From NCBI GenBank assembly GCA_905203045.1, contig CAJKUH010000002.1, positions 82,877-146,876 on the forward strand: 64,000 nucleotides of DNA, in the 5' to 3' direction. Positions within the stretch are counted from its first letter, which is position 1. Every line of letters begins with the position of its first letter. Source of the stretch: an uncultured Eggerthella sp. (GTDB lineage: Bacteria > Actinomycetota > Coriobacteriia > Coriobacteriales > Eggerthellaceae). A model generated the notes under the pieces. It searched no databases, was not told the DNA's origin, and was given only the letters and a program-made list of their open reading frames with translations. A program made the position numbers and the translations under genes. Shown piece after piece: positions 6,557-16,065 of the stretch.

Positions 6557-8359
6557 ATGCCACTCTCACGAAACCAATTCAAAATAGTTAGTGCCCTATT
6601 CCAGCACCCAGGCCTCACGCAGCGCGAACTCGCCGACATCACGGGCATGGGCCTGGCAACCGTCAATACAGCCTACAAAAGCTGCGCCACTGAGGTCCTT
6701 ATCGACAATGGCCGCCTCACACCGAAGGGGATGGCTGCCCTTAAGCCCTACGCCGTAGACAACGCCATCATCCTGGCGGCCGGCCTCTCGAGCCGTTTCG
6801 CGCCCATCTCATACGAACGACCAAAAGGCCTGCTCAAAGTTAGGGGCGAAATCCTCATCGAGCGGCAAATCGAGCAATTGAAGGCAGCCGGAATCGACGA
6901 CATCATCATCGTCACTGGTTACAAAAAGGAATCGTTCTTTTACCTTGAAGACAAGTACGGGGTCAAGATCGTCATAAACCGCGACTATGCCGAGAGAAAC
7001 AACAACAGCTCGTTGATGCTCGTACGCGAGATTCTCGGAAACACCTACATTTGCTCGTCCGACAACTACTTTGAAGAAAACCCTTTCGAGCGCCACGTAT
7101 GGAAGTCTTACTACTCCGCAGAATACTCCGAAGGCCCCACCAAAGAATGGTGCATGCAGACCAGATCGCATGACATAATTTCCAAAGTTACGGTTGGCGG
7201 TGAAAACTCGTGGTTCATGATTGGCCACGCCTACTTTGACCGCAGCTTCTCGGCACGCTTCCGCAAAATACTCGAAGCGGAGTACGACCTCCCGCAAACG
7301 CGCGACAAGCTATGGGAGGACCTCTACGTCGAGCACATCAAGGAACTCGAAATGGAAATACGGCGGTACGATCCGCCTATCATCCACGAATTCGACTCCC
7401 TTGACGAACTCCAGGAATTCGATCCTTTATTCCTTGAAAACCTTGATAGTGAAATCTTCGACAACATCGTTGCCGTACTCGGTTGCGATAAATCCGAAAT
7501 TAACAATGTCTACCCCCTGAAGCAAGGCCTTACGAATCTTAGCTGCCATTTCTCAACCAACGATGGCGAGTGGGTGTACCGCCATCCGGGAGTCGGCACT
7601 GAGCTGCTGGTAAACAGAAAAGCAGAAAAAGCAGCACTAGAAGCCGCACGTTCTCTAGACCTCGACTCAACCTTCGTTTTCGAGAACCCGCGCAAAGGCT
7701 GGAAAATCTCTAAATTTGTGCCCAACTGCAAAAACCTCAACGCCCACAACGATAGGCAACTCAAAACTGCAATGGAAATGGCCCGCACGCTCCACGAATC
7801 AGGCGCAACCATCGAACGAAAATTCAGTTTCTATAACGAAGGTGCGACGTATGAGCAAAAGATCCTCGATCGTGGGCCGATAAACGTACCCGACTGGCCC
7901 GAAATGCGAGCACAAGCTCAACGGCTAAATGAACTCCTAATTGCCGATGCAACCAAGCCCGTCCTTTGCCATAACGACTTCTTTGGGCTGAACTTCCTTA
8001 TAGGCGAAAACGGAGACATAGACCTCATTGACTGGGAATACGCGGGAATGGGCGACTATGCCAATGACTTTGGAACCTTCGCCGTCTGCGAGCAATTAAA
8101 CGAAGGCGAGATGCGCCAAGCGCTTTCCTATTACTTCGGTCGCACTCCCATCGAAGCCGAATGGCGCCATAACTTAGGCCAAGTCGGCATGGCTGGCTGG
8201 TGCTGGTATGCGTGGTCCCTCCTTAAGGAAAGCGAGGGCGACAATGTTGGCGAGTGGGAATACATCTATTACCGCTATGCCAAAGCATACCTAAAGAAAG
8301 CGCTTGTGCTATATGGGGAAGAAAGCGCAAAGCAAAACGACCATCAAACCATCGAGTAG
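6557..8359 (+). CDS. licC-licA: HTH - CTP:phosphocholine cytidylyltransferase (LicC) - choline kinase (LicA) fusion
   Basis: Three modules lie in 600 aa. Residues ~1-60 form a winged-HTH of MarR type (LTQRELADITGMGLATVNTA). Residues ~68-300 form a nucleotidyltransferase with LAAGLSSRFAP (73-83) and a lysine in RPKGLLKV, as in LicC. Residues ~320-590 form a choline/ethanolamine-kinase-like fold with the catalytic CHNDFFGLNFL (about 470) and metal-binding IDWEYAGMGD (about 491). Together they would phosphorylate choline and activate it to CDP-choline. The ATG at 6557 follows AAGGAA; the longer upstream frame runs through the inverted repeat and is rejected. The LicB-like gene follows after 13 nt and licD lies just beyond in convergent orientation. 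Confidence 0.85.
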   Translation: MPLSRNQFKIVSALFQHPGLTQRELADITGMGLATVNTAYKSCATEVLIDNGRLTPKGMAALKPYAVDNAIILAAGLSSRFAPISYERPKGLLKVRGEILIERQIEQLKAAGIDDIIIVTGYKKESFFYLEDKYGVKIVINRDYAERNNNSSLMLVREILGNTYICSSDNYFEENPFERHVWKSYYSAEYSEGPTKEWCMQTRSHDIISKVTVGGENSWFMIGHAYFDRSFSARFRKILEAEYDLPQTRDKLWEDLYVEHIKELEMEIRRYDPPIIHEFDSLDELQEFDPLFLENLDSEIFDNIVAVLGCDKSEINNVYPLKQGLTNLSCHFSTNDGEWVYRHPGVGTELLVNRKAEKAALEAARSLDLDSTFVFENPRKGWKISKFVPNCKNLNAHNDRQLKTAMEMARTLHESGATIERKFSFYNEGATYEQKILDRGPINVPDWPEMRAQAQRLNELLIADATKPVLCHNDFFGLNFLIGENGDIDLIDWEYAGMGDYANDFGTFAVCEQLNEGEMRQALSYYFGRTPIEAEWRHNLGQVGMAGWCWYAWSLLKESEGDNVGEWEYIYYRYAKAYLKKALVLYGEESAKQNDHQTIE

Positions 8360-8372
8360 ACAAGGGACCAAC

Positions 8373-9482
8373 ATGCCACAAAATATAGGATCACTGAAAA
8401 GGTCCCGACATCGCAGGTTCATGGCAAAAGGACTCGCCTTCGCTATTGCTTCCGGAATTTGCTACGGTCTGTATACAGCGTTTCTCACCCTTGCTGAAAC
8501 GCAAGGAGCATGGGGTGAGTGGTTTTCTGGAAGCGTTTGGAACGGCAACGCCCCATTAAGCGCGTTTACCGTCACGTTTGCTCTAGCTGCGCTCGCAGCA
8601 GGCATAAACGACCTGTTCAGCGGTATATGGGCACTGATCGTATGCGCGAAAAACGGTCAAATGGGCGATCTACGAAAAACGGTAAGGACTAAGCCTGGCC
8701 GCATAATGATTCTATGCGCCGCTATCGGCGGTCCGTTTGCGACCATCGCCTATGTTATCGCTCTGAATTCCGCAACAGCAGCAGGAAATCCCGGTATCAT
8801 CGTTCCCATCTCGGCGCTCAACTGCGCTATTGGAACCTTGCTCGGTCGCATCTTTTTCAAGCAAGAACTCAAGCCCCACAAAATCATTGGCGTACTTATT
8901 TGCCTGGCCGCCGCTGCGGCTATCGGCGGCAGCAGTTTCGCCGACATCGGACCTGAAGCACTATTTGGCTGTCTGTTTGCATTCCTCGCAGCGTTCGGTT
9001 GGGGCTTCGAAGGTTGCGTAGCCGGCTTTGGCACGGTACTGATCGACTATCGAATCGGCATCGCTATCAGGCAGTGCACTGCAGGTTTGCTAGAATTCGC
9101 TATCGCCTTCCCACTGCTCACCGTATTAGGAGAAGATCTTCCGTGTCTTCCCCTAATACTCAATGCAGCATTCGCCGATCCCTCGTTTCTTATTTTTGCG
9201 ATATCAGGTCTATTCGCTATGCCTGCATTTTCTTTTTGGTACAAGGGAAATTCCATGTGCGGCACAGCCCTGGGGATGGCATGCAACGGAATGTACGCGT
9301 TTTGGGGGCCCTTCTTTATCTGGATTTTGATGGGGGTTCTGAATATAGGAGGACTTTCCGAAGGCTATCCTCCGCTTTCGCCTGAGCAGTGGATAGGGGC
9401 AATCGTAATGGTGGTCGGTATATTCTGCATCGCCATCGATCCAGTAGCCACGGCCAAAGGAAAGGAAAATAGAAATGCATAA
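8373..9482 (+). CDS. licB: LicB-like choline/DMT-superfamily permease
   Basis: The 369-aa protein has about ten hydrophobic segments and a duplicated EamA/DMT pattern, such as GNPGIIVPISALNCAIGTLL in the middle. LicB proteins in lic loci import choline for the LicA kinase. The start at 8373 follows AAGGGA; 13 nt separate it from the licCA stop, and its 3' end overlaps the next gene by 8 nt. Substrate choline is inferred from operon context. Confidence 0.75.
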   Translation: MPQNIGSLKRSRHRRFMAKGLAFAIASGICYGLYTAFLTLAETQGAWGEWFSGSVWNGNAPLSAFTVTFALAALAAGINDLFSGIWALIVCAKNGQMGDLRKTVRTKPGRIMILCAAIGGPFATIAYVIALNSATAAGNPGIIVPISALNCAIGTLLGRIFFKQELKPHKIIGVLICLAAAAAIGGSSFADIGPEALFGCLFAFLAAFGWGFEGCVAGFGTVLIDYRIGIAIRQCTAGLLEFAIAFPLLTVLGEDLPCLPLILNAAFADPSFLIFAISGLFAMPAFSFWYKGNSMCGTALGMACNGMYAFWGPFFIWILMGVLNIGGLSEGYPPLSPEQWIGAIVMVVGIFCIAIDPVATAKGKENRNA

Positions 9483-9750
9483 CGAATTACCACCGCTTCA
9501 CTATGCGATTATCGAGCACTTTACAGATGGAATGGAAGACTGTGCCCAAGGCGTGATTAAAGCACTCGAAAAAGATTACGCAGGTTACAAGCTACTTAAT
9601 GCAAAGGCTGTATCTGAAATGCTCGCCACAGCTAAAGAAAACGGAATTCTTGAAGAAGCAAGCTATTGCGTCAACTCTAAAGGTGATCTTATTCCAACCT
9701 ATCGCATGGACGAGTTCGGCAGAGAAATGGTCCGACGTTATCTAGGGTAA
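9475..9750 (+). CDS. Small winged-helix-like protein, 91 aa
   Basis: It overlaps the licB-like gene by 8 nt, so it is coupled to it. The sequence (LLNAKAVSEMLATAKENGIL then a polar beta-like stretch) resembles a small winged-helix regulator but no family is clear. It could be a second regulator of the phosphocholine operon. The frame has good codon use and a defined operon position. Confidence 0.6.
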   Translation: MHNELPPLHYAIIEHFTDGMEDCAQGVIKALEKDYAGYKLLNAKAVSEMLATAKENGILEEASYCVNSKGDLIPTYRMDEFGREMVRRYLG

Positions 9751-9834
9751 CACAACCACAGGAATGCGCTATCCGCTTACGCGATTTAATGAATTACGAG
9801 AAGCACAATCCTGCAACAATGATTTGCTTCTCGC

Positions 9835-10631
9835 TTAATCCCTCCAGTACCCATGCCCGCAAGGCACTCTTTGGTCCTCTGGAGGAAGCTGCATATAGTC
9901 ACCATACTGTGTTCTCAATATTTCATCATAGCCAGAGGGAACAGCAAGTTTTCGGGATCCATAGTCCAAGTATTCGGTTTCGCTGAACCATTCAGCTTTG
10001 AATCCGGCAATAGTCGGATCGCCTATAATACCGAGCCAATTCGATGGACGATGCCCTGCCGCTCTGCGCTCCTCCTCCATCATGCGTTTCCTTAAATTCG
10101 CATGGCCGATGGTCATTTTGCAGCACGAAAGAGAAGACCATGAGCTGCAGTGTGGCTATCAAGATAGACCTTGGGGTCGGCAAGCCGCAGCCTATGGGAC
10201 AAATCCATTAGCCGATAGGCGCGAACGGCATCTCGGCTTCGCATACGCCTGTCATCATCAAGATAATCCAATGGAAAAACGTCTATATGAAGCCCATAGC
10301 GAAAATCAGTGATGCGACGGTTAAAGCTATGCAGCGTATGCTGGTTGCAAACAATGCCACGATAGTCATACTGCATCTCATCGTTGCCCATGTAATGAAA
10401 ACTGTAATCCGCACTATCCTGAAATGCGGATACAAATTTTTCGTAATCTCCGCGTGGCATCCAAACATCGATGTCATCGTCCCATGGAATTATGTCCCCG
10501 TGCCGCACCGCGCCGATAAGGGTGCCATAGGCCAGCCAATAGGTAAGATCATGAACCTCGCAAAAGTCTGCGAAATGATACAGTGTCTCCTTGATACAGT
10601 CCTGGCTTTCCTCAAGGGTCATCTCTCGCAT
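9835..10631 (-). pseudogene. licD: LicD phosphocholine transferase, split by a frameshift near 10113
   Basis: LicD proteins transfer phosphocholine from CDP-choline to a glycan. The first frame (10631 to 10113, 172 aa, AGGAGG 6 nt before ATG) holds the LicD nucleotidyltransferase signature YGTLIGAVRHGDIIPWDDDIDV and FPLDYL. The second frame (10116 to 9835, 93 aa) supplies the missing C-terminus with PSGYDEILRTQYGDYMQLPP. Together they give ~265 aa, the usual family length. The frames switch at GCAAAATGACC, where the stop TGA and a potential ATG overlap; one more A in the A-run would restore a single frame. It may be a sequencing error, an off-phase allele, or a slippery site. Confidence 0.8.
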
Positions 10632-10641
10632 AACATACCTC

Positions 10642-11907
10642 CTAAATAATGCCAGCCCTGCGGCACTCGATTATTCTCAGCACGGCCATAACGCCTTCAG
10701 AAAGAACCCTCGCAATTGCAACAAGCCACAACTCGTAATGGGTGAACAACGCAAGCAAGACAAGTTCCAAAAGATGAAATAGCGTACCCCAAACGGTAGT
10801 CGTGGTAAGCTCCCTCACCTTCCCAACCGCCCCAAGCGATGGCCACCCTGAAAGCTGCACGTAAAACGAGAAAAAGACGATGGGCGACAGAATCGCGAGA
10901 ACATAGCTACCATCAAGATATTCATCACCCCCCCCCAGAAGCCACATCACAGGCTCACTAAGCAGAAAGAACATCACGGCAGCCACCAACAGGACCGGCA
11001 AGCACAGTAGGTAAAGCCTCCTCAACGAAAACGAGCTATTACCCTTTGCCCTCTTCAAATAGTTGGGATAGAGGCTTTGCGATAAAGGCGAATAAAGGGA
11101 GCTAAATCCGTTCATGACGGTCATCGCGATGCCCCAGTAAGCAATTTCGGCTGGATTATGATTAAAAACACCGAGCAAAAAAGTAGTCAAAGACGAGAAC
11201 ACTATTGTCGAAACGCCTGAAACGAAATAAACAGCGGCCTGCGTGAGGTCATGCCAAACCTCCCTCACGGTGAAAGAAACAGGCCGAACGCCAAACTCCC
11301 GCACAGCAGCGACCCAGCTCCACACGAAAGCGATAAGAGAGCTAAGCAAGTCGAGGGCCGGAACTAGCAAGAGATCATCAATCGAATGGATGAGCAAGAA
11401 AGTGAGAACAACCGCCACACCCTTCGACACGACATAACGCACAGTGATGATGCCCATCCGCTCGTAAGCCCTAAATACGAAGTCCGGAAGCAGGGAATTG
11501 AAGAAAACGCCAGCAAACGCCACCCATACGTAACTTGCGTTTTCCCCCATCAAAGGAACCGTTGCGTTTATTGCAAACACGACAAGGACAAGAGGCACGA
11601 ACAGGACAAGGCGGGCAGCCATGATTCTGCTCGAAACGCGAGAGGTAGTCTCAGAGCAAAGACCGTCTTTGACGATACTCGCGATGGCATAGTTCATGAA
11701 TCCAAAATCGGCCGCCATTTGAACGAATGTCATAACGGAAAGCACGTAGGAGCGCACAGCAAAACCATCAGTGCCAAGCACTCTCGCCAAATACGGAAGG
11801 GTTATGAACGGAAAAATATACTTTGCCGCCTGCAGCAAGTACATCGATACAGTGCTTCTGATAAGTGCCTTGTTCTCTGCAGTGGCTTTCGTCTTCCTAA
11901 ACGGCAA
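10642..11907 (-). CDS. Wzx-like polysaccharide flippase
   Basis: The 421-aa protein has about 12 hydrophobic helices and the N-terminal pattern of the MATE/MVF polysaccharide exporter family (QAAKYIFPFITLPYLARVLG). It would flip undecaprenyl-linked repeat units across the membrane. A stop lies just upstream of the TTG at 11907, so TTG or a later internal ATG must be used. A 9-bp C run (10928-10936; G on the coding strand) encodes the glycines of LLGGGDEY and is a candidate slippage site. licD follows after 10 nt. Confidence 0.85.
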   Translation of the reverse strand: MPFRKTKATAENKALIRSTVSMYLLQAAKYIFPFITLPYLARVLGTDGFAVRSYVLSVMTFVQMAADFGFMNYAIASIVKDGLCSETTSRVSSRIMAARLVLFVPLVLVVFAINATVPLMGENASYVWVAFAGVFFNSLLPDFVFRAYERMGIITVRYVVSKGVAVVLTFLLIHSIDDLLLVPALDLLSSLIAFVWSWVAAVREFGVRPVSFTVREVWHDLTQAAVYFVSGVSTIVFSSLTTFLLGVFNHNPAEIAYWGIAMTVMNGFSSLYSPLSQSLYPNYLKRAKGNSSFSLRRLYLLCLPVLLVAAVMFFLLSEPVMWLLGGGDEYLDGSYVLAILSPIVFFSFYVQLSGWPSLGAVGKVRELTTTTVWGTLFHLLELVLLALFTHYELWLVAIARVLSEGVMAVLRIIECRRAGII

Positions 11908-11921
11908 CCCGAATCATCCAA

Positions 11922-12482
11922 TCACCTGATGAACCCATGTCCACCGGCAGCTTCAAGCTGCTCGACCATGTCTTTGATGAGGGGGGGGGTGACACCTCCG
12001 CTAAGCGTATATCGCTCGTCAAACATGGGCAACTGCCCCATTTTCTTCTTCTGCCTTGCAAAGTAGTCTTCGCAACTGCATATAGGTTTCGCTGGATTAC
12101 CTGTGACAACGGTACCAGGGGCAACATCCCTGGTCACAACACTCCCCGCACCTATGATCGCATTGTCTCCAACGGTTACGCCCGGCATAATGGTACTGGA
12201 CGCACCCACGAAAACATCGTTTCCGATTCGCGTAAGCGCTATGCGGGTATATCCAAGTGCACGTTTGGTGCTGGCATCATGGGCAAGCACATGCACACGC
12301 GGTGCAAATGTCACGTTGTCGCCAATGGAGATCAGGCAACAATGCGAGTGGTCAATGATACATCCGCCGAGCATGTTGAAATTGCTCCCGACCTTCAAGC
12401 CCCTTGCCTTGAGCTTGCCGATATTCGGGTCGCCCCGAAATAACCCAACCAAGGAGCGCTTAAGACTTGACAAAACTCGCAT
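11922..12482 (-). CDS. Hexapeptide-repeat O-acetyltransferase (WcaF/maltose acetyltransferase type)
   Basis: The 186-aa left-handed beta-helix protein shows typical hexapeptide repeats (ISIGDNVTFAPRVHV, IGNDVFVGASSTIMPGVTVG, IIGAGSVVTRDV) and the family ending VTGNPAKPI. It probably acetylates a sugar of the repeat unit. ATG at 12482 is preferred; it overlaps the polymerase gene by 23 nt, with AGGAGG 12 nt upstream. A 9-bp G run at 11981-11989 (C on the coding strand) near the 3' end could vary the last ~20 residues. Confidence 0.8.
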   Translation of the reverse strand: MRVLSSLKRSLVGLFRGDPNIGKLKARGLKVGSNFNMLGGCIIDHSHCCLISIGDNVTFAPRVHVLAHDASTKRALGYTRIALTRIGNDVFVGASSTIMPGVTVGDNAIIGAGSVVTRDVAPGTVVTGNPAKPICSCEDYFARQKKKMGQLPMFDERYTLSGGVTPPLIKDMVEQLEAAGGHGFIR

Positions 12483-13851
12483 GCGCGCTATCTGCCTCCT
12501 TTTGCTTTTGTTTTTTGCACTTACCCGCCCTAGCAGCCGCAAACTCCAAGCAGCCAAGGGCAACAGTCCACTCGTAGAAGAATGGGAAGTCGAGAAATCC
12601 ATGGAGAATGAGTCCCGATGAGAGGAGCAAGACGCACGGCATATAAGCAAAAAGAACCGCTCCCTTGCGCTTCATGTTCACAAAATGCGCAACAAGAGCG
12701 ACCATCATAGCAATGGCTATGATCCATCCGAACAAAGTTACGGCCTCGATATACAGGTTATGACAATTGTGCCACCTACCGTAAATGGTCGTATTCAAAT
12801 AAGTATCAAAACCGATTCCCTTGAACAGCATAGGCAACCCCACGTTGTCCCACAGCTTGAAGTAGGCATTCCAAATATCCCTGCGTGCCGTAAGCAAGTC
12901 ACTAGAGTCGAGGCGAGTTGTGAGCGCATCGACAGAAAACAACGATGATCCCGACAGCATATACGTCGCCAGCAGGTATGCGGCAGCAAGCGCAAATACA
13001 GCTCCAACGAGGTATCTAACGGGAAGCCCATCCCTGGCCGTCTTGCGCAAAAAACCGAAAAGCGCGAACGCCCCAACAATACCGAGGCAAATCAATGCGC
13101 CTTTCGAATAGGTTAGGAAAGCGAAGAAAACCAAAACGAGCGTGATGGGAAATGCGCCACGATACGCCTTTCCCGCATATATGAGGTAGGCATTCGCCCC
13201 CACGACGAGAGCAACTACCTGGCCGAATACAACAGCATCGCCAACAAGCCCAGAAAAACGCGTGGTAACATCCACACCGGTGTTCACCGAGCCAAAAGTG
13301 TAGAGATAGATTCCCCTGTCCATCATTGTTAACCCCATAAAGCCCGAAAGAGCCAACGAGACGGTAAGTAGTCTCACATAAGTTGGGAGGTTTCTCTCCA
13401 GACGGATTGTGCCCAGCAGAAATAGAGGCACGGCAAGGTGGATAAGCCACTTTGCATAGGTAAGCCCGGCTCCGATATTGTAGACGGTGAAGACGAAAAC
13501 GAGCATCAGCGCAACGTAGCGCCCCCGCGCGTGCTCTACGCTTCCGTCGATTGTCGCCTTAAGGACATACAGCAGTACAAGTAGATAAAACATGCTTGTA
13601 CCGCCCAAATCGGCGCCCATTACATTGAAGAATGGGAGGCAGGCGAAGAGGAACCTGCAACATGTCTCCGACGTTCCAACGGCAGCGATGGCAACAATGA
13701 CCAGCGTCAGAAGAAACGAAATGGAGCCAATCGAAAACAACCAACCGCCACAAACACCGATAAGCAGCACATAGCATATCCCCACAGAGAAGGTCTGCCC
13801 GGTTATTCTGCGATTAAGTAAAGAGCGACTCGAAACGGCAGCGGCTAGCAT
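12460..13851 (-). CDS. Wzy-like O-antigen/capsule polymerase or ligase
   Basis: The 463-aa membrane protein has about 11-12 hydrophobic segments and a long loop before YGRWHNCHNLYIEAVTLFGW, the position and His-rich form of the Wzy_C/O-antigen ligase family. In this operon, next to a flippase, polymerase is the likely role. It overlaps the upstream glycosyltransferase gene by 7 nt. Confidence 0.75.
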   Translation of the reverse strand: MLAAAVSSRSLLNRRITGQTFSVGICYVLLIGVCGGWLFSIGSISFLLTLVIVAIAAVGTSETCCRFLFACLPFFNVMGADLGGTSMFYLLVLLYVLKATIDGSVEHARGRYVALMLVFVFTVYNIGAGLTYAKWLIHLAVPLFLLGTIRLERNLPTYVRLLTVSLALSGFMGLTMMDRGIYLYTFGSVNTGVDVTTRFSGLVGDAVVFGQVVALVVGANAYLIYAGKAYRGAFPITLVLVFFAFLTYSKGALICLGIVGAFALFGFLRKTARDGLPVRYLVGAVFALAAAYLLATYMLSGSSLFSVDALTTRLDSSDLLTARRDIWNAYFKLWDNVGLPMLFKGIGFDTYLNTTIYGRWHNCHNLYIEAVTLFGWIIAIAMMVALVAHFVNMKRKGAVLFAYMPCVLLLSSGLILHGFLDFPFFYEWTVALGCLEFAAARAGKCKKQKQKEADSAHASFVKS

Positions 13852-14957
13852 GCGCGCGCATCCTTCCGCCTGTAAACATCAAGATAGGCCCTTGCCATGG
13901 TATCCGAGCTAAAATCGGCCGCCCGTTTTCGCGCAGCCATGCCCAATGACTCCCGCAGTCCCTCATCAAGCAAAAACCTCTCGACTGCTGCCTTGACCGA
14001 GAAGGCGTCGGTACCGCACAGAAGCGCATTCTTGCCGTCCTCGAGCATGTCAGGTATCCCACCAACAGCGGAAGCAACGATAGGCAACCCCGCAGCCATC
14101 GCCTCGGCCAGGACCATCGGTATGCCCTCGTAAAGCGATGGGAAAACGAAGAGATCCGCTTCTCCGAGGGCACTGGGGATGTCGTCAGTAAGACCATGAA
14201 ATACAAACTCGTCCTCTAGTCCCTCTTTGGCAACTGCGCCCTTCACACTCTCCATCAGAGACCCGACACCATACAAGTCGAAGACAGCATTGTGCCCGTC
14301 GTCCTTTAATCTCGCCGCTGCTGCAACGAGCGCAGAATGATTTTTCGCCTCCTCGAAGCGACCTACATGGCAAATCCTCGCTGGCGCGTGCAAGGAATAA
14401 CTACGCTTTGGCTCATAGCGTTCGAGATTGGTGCCGTTGGCAACAACTGCGACCCGTGAAGCTCCTAAACCGTAAAGGTCTTCAACGCTTTTTTTCGTTG
14501 CCCCACTCAACGCCACAGGCAAAACCATTCCGCTGCGATAATAATGACGATTGAAAGCGCGCTTCAAATTGCTGGCCGTCTCCTTCTCAGCCATGCTATG
14601 AATTGTATGCACTAAATTGCGGATTCCCGCCTTTCTAGCCGCAGGAACGACGTACTGAAGGATGGGAAGGTGCGAATGCACGACATCGGGCTCGAAATCG
14701 CGCATGATGGAAGCAAGCCTCCTGGAAACCGAGAGGTCGAGCCCCGACCGTTTGCCCAAAATGATCAAGTCGACGCCGTCGTTGCGCATCCTCTTTGTGA
14801 GCATGGTCTCGCCCGACTGGAGGACAACAACCAAAACAGCACATCCCTGCCGCTTCAGGGCATACGCCAGATTCTCGACCATCGTCTCTGCGCCTCCGAC
14901 GCGAAGCGACTGAATGACAAGCATTACCTTGTATTCGCTATGATGCTTAAAAGCCAC
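13845..14957 (-). CDS. GT4-family glycosyltransferase
   Basis: The 370-aa GT-B enzyme has the N-terminal glycine motif SLRVGGAETMVENLAYAL, VVHSHLP, and the C-terminal donor-binding motif FVFPSLYEGIPMVLAEAMAAG. A GTG at 14957 starts the frame. It would add one sugar of the repeat unit on the cytoplasmic face; donor and acceptor cannot be read from the sequence. Confidence 0.85.
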   Translation of the reverse strand: MAFKHHSEYKVMLVIQSLRVGGAETMVENLAYALKRQGCAVLVVVLQSGETMLTKRMRNDGVDLIILGKRSGLDLSVSRRLASIMRDFEPDVVHSHLPILQYVVPAARKAGIRNLVHTIHSMAEKETASNLKRAFNRHYYRSGMVLPVALSGATKKSVEDLYGLGASRVAVVANGTNLERYEPKRSYSLHAPARICHVGRFEEAKNHSALVAAAARLKDDGHNAVFDLYGVGSLMESVKGAVAKEGLEDEFVFHGLTDDIPSALGEADLFVFPSLYEGIPMVLAEAMAAGLPIVASAVGGIPDMLEDGKNALLCGTDAFSVKAAVERFLLDEGLRESLGMAARKRAADFSSDTMARAYLDVYRRKDARAC

Positions 14958-15018
14958 GTTACTATGCCAATCTTAATATATGACCGAAGTCACTAGAACA
15001 TCAGCCATTCCCCTGCCG

Positions 15019-16065
15019 TCAGCGCTCGTCATCAACAGCTGCCGCCACAACCTCAGAAACCACCTCCGGCGAGTAAGCCCCCGCCCTAACCAAGCAGCCC
15101 TTTCGAAGCGCATTTGCTCCATCACCAAGTGCGATGAACCTTTCGATCTCATCCGCGAGCAACCCGTTATCCCCAAACTCGTACCCAAATCCGGTCACAC
15201 CGTCCTCGAGCATTTCGTCGTAGTACTGCCACTTCGCGGCTATCACAGGAACCCCTGCTGAAAGCGCGTCAATGATCGTGCCAGGAATGCCCTCTGGTTT
15301 CCATTTGGTCGGGAACAACAGCGCATCGTAGCCCGCAATCGCCCGCACGCTCTCCTCGGGCGCAACGCAACCCCTGTAGTCCGCATAAGCGCATCTGGCA
15401 AGCGCAGTTTCGAATTCGTCTTTGTAGCCAGGATCTATGGGACCATAAACGTCTAAATGGCAGTCATATCCCCTCGAACAAAGCTTCCCGACGGTCTCTA
15501 TGGCATCGCTGATACCCTTCAGCTCCTGCACGCGGCTGAACGTGCAGAACCTATAGCTAGGCCCGTAATGCCGAGTTTCAGGAAACTTCATCTCGTCAAG
15601 ATACTTGAAATTCGGCAGGAACTCGGCATTATTCACACCCAGCTCCTCAAGCTTCCCGACAAGCTGGCGTGACTCAACCCAGTTCACCCTAAAATCGTTG
15701 AGGTAGTTGACCTGTTCGGGACGCTCGCGCAAGTCATTGGCCAACCACCCACCGATGAGATTGTGGTAGACGCGCGTGTGCAAGTGACGTGCTGCGAAGG
15801 ATAGAAGCGGGAAAAACGCCTTTCGCCCATTTCGCGACAGAGACACGAATACGTCCCCGCATGTCAACAGGCACCGCACAGCCTGCACGGCAACCCGCGC
15901 TGCGTTACGCCTGTAATCTTTTGTGTCTACGACGATGACGTTCCCCTCGCCGTAGAGTCCGCATAGCAAACGGTGCATCATGCGAGTTTTAACGGTTTGT
16001 CCGTCAAAAAGCTCGCACTCGGGATCAAGGCGACCAATCAGCCCAATCTTCTTAGTCAAGCCCAC
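15019..16065 (-). CDS. GT4-like glycosyltransferase
   Basis: The 348-aa GT-B protein has RFCTFSRVQELKGISDAIE in the middle and ALLFPTKWKPEGIPGTIIDALSAG as the E-x7-E-type donor region. It uses a GTG start and overlaps the ATP-grasp gene by 14 nt. Specificity is unknown. Confidence 0.8.
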   Translation of the reverse strand: MGLTKKIGLIGRLDPECELFDGQTVKTRMMHRLLCGLYGEGNVIVVDTKDYRRNAARVAVQAVRCLLTCGDVFVSLSRNGRKAFFPLLSFAARHLHTRVYHNLIGGWLANDLRERPEQVNYLNDFRVNWVESRQLVGKLEELGVNNAEFLPNFKYLDEMKFPETRHYGPSYRFCTFSRVQELKGISDAIETVGKLCSRGYDCHLDVYGPIDPGYKDEFETALARCAYADYRGCVAPEESVRAIAGYDALLFPTKWKPEGIPGTIIDALSAGVPVIAAKWQYYDEMLEDGVTGFGYEFGDNGLLADEIERFIALGDGANALRKGCLVRAGAYSPEVVSEVVAAAVDDER

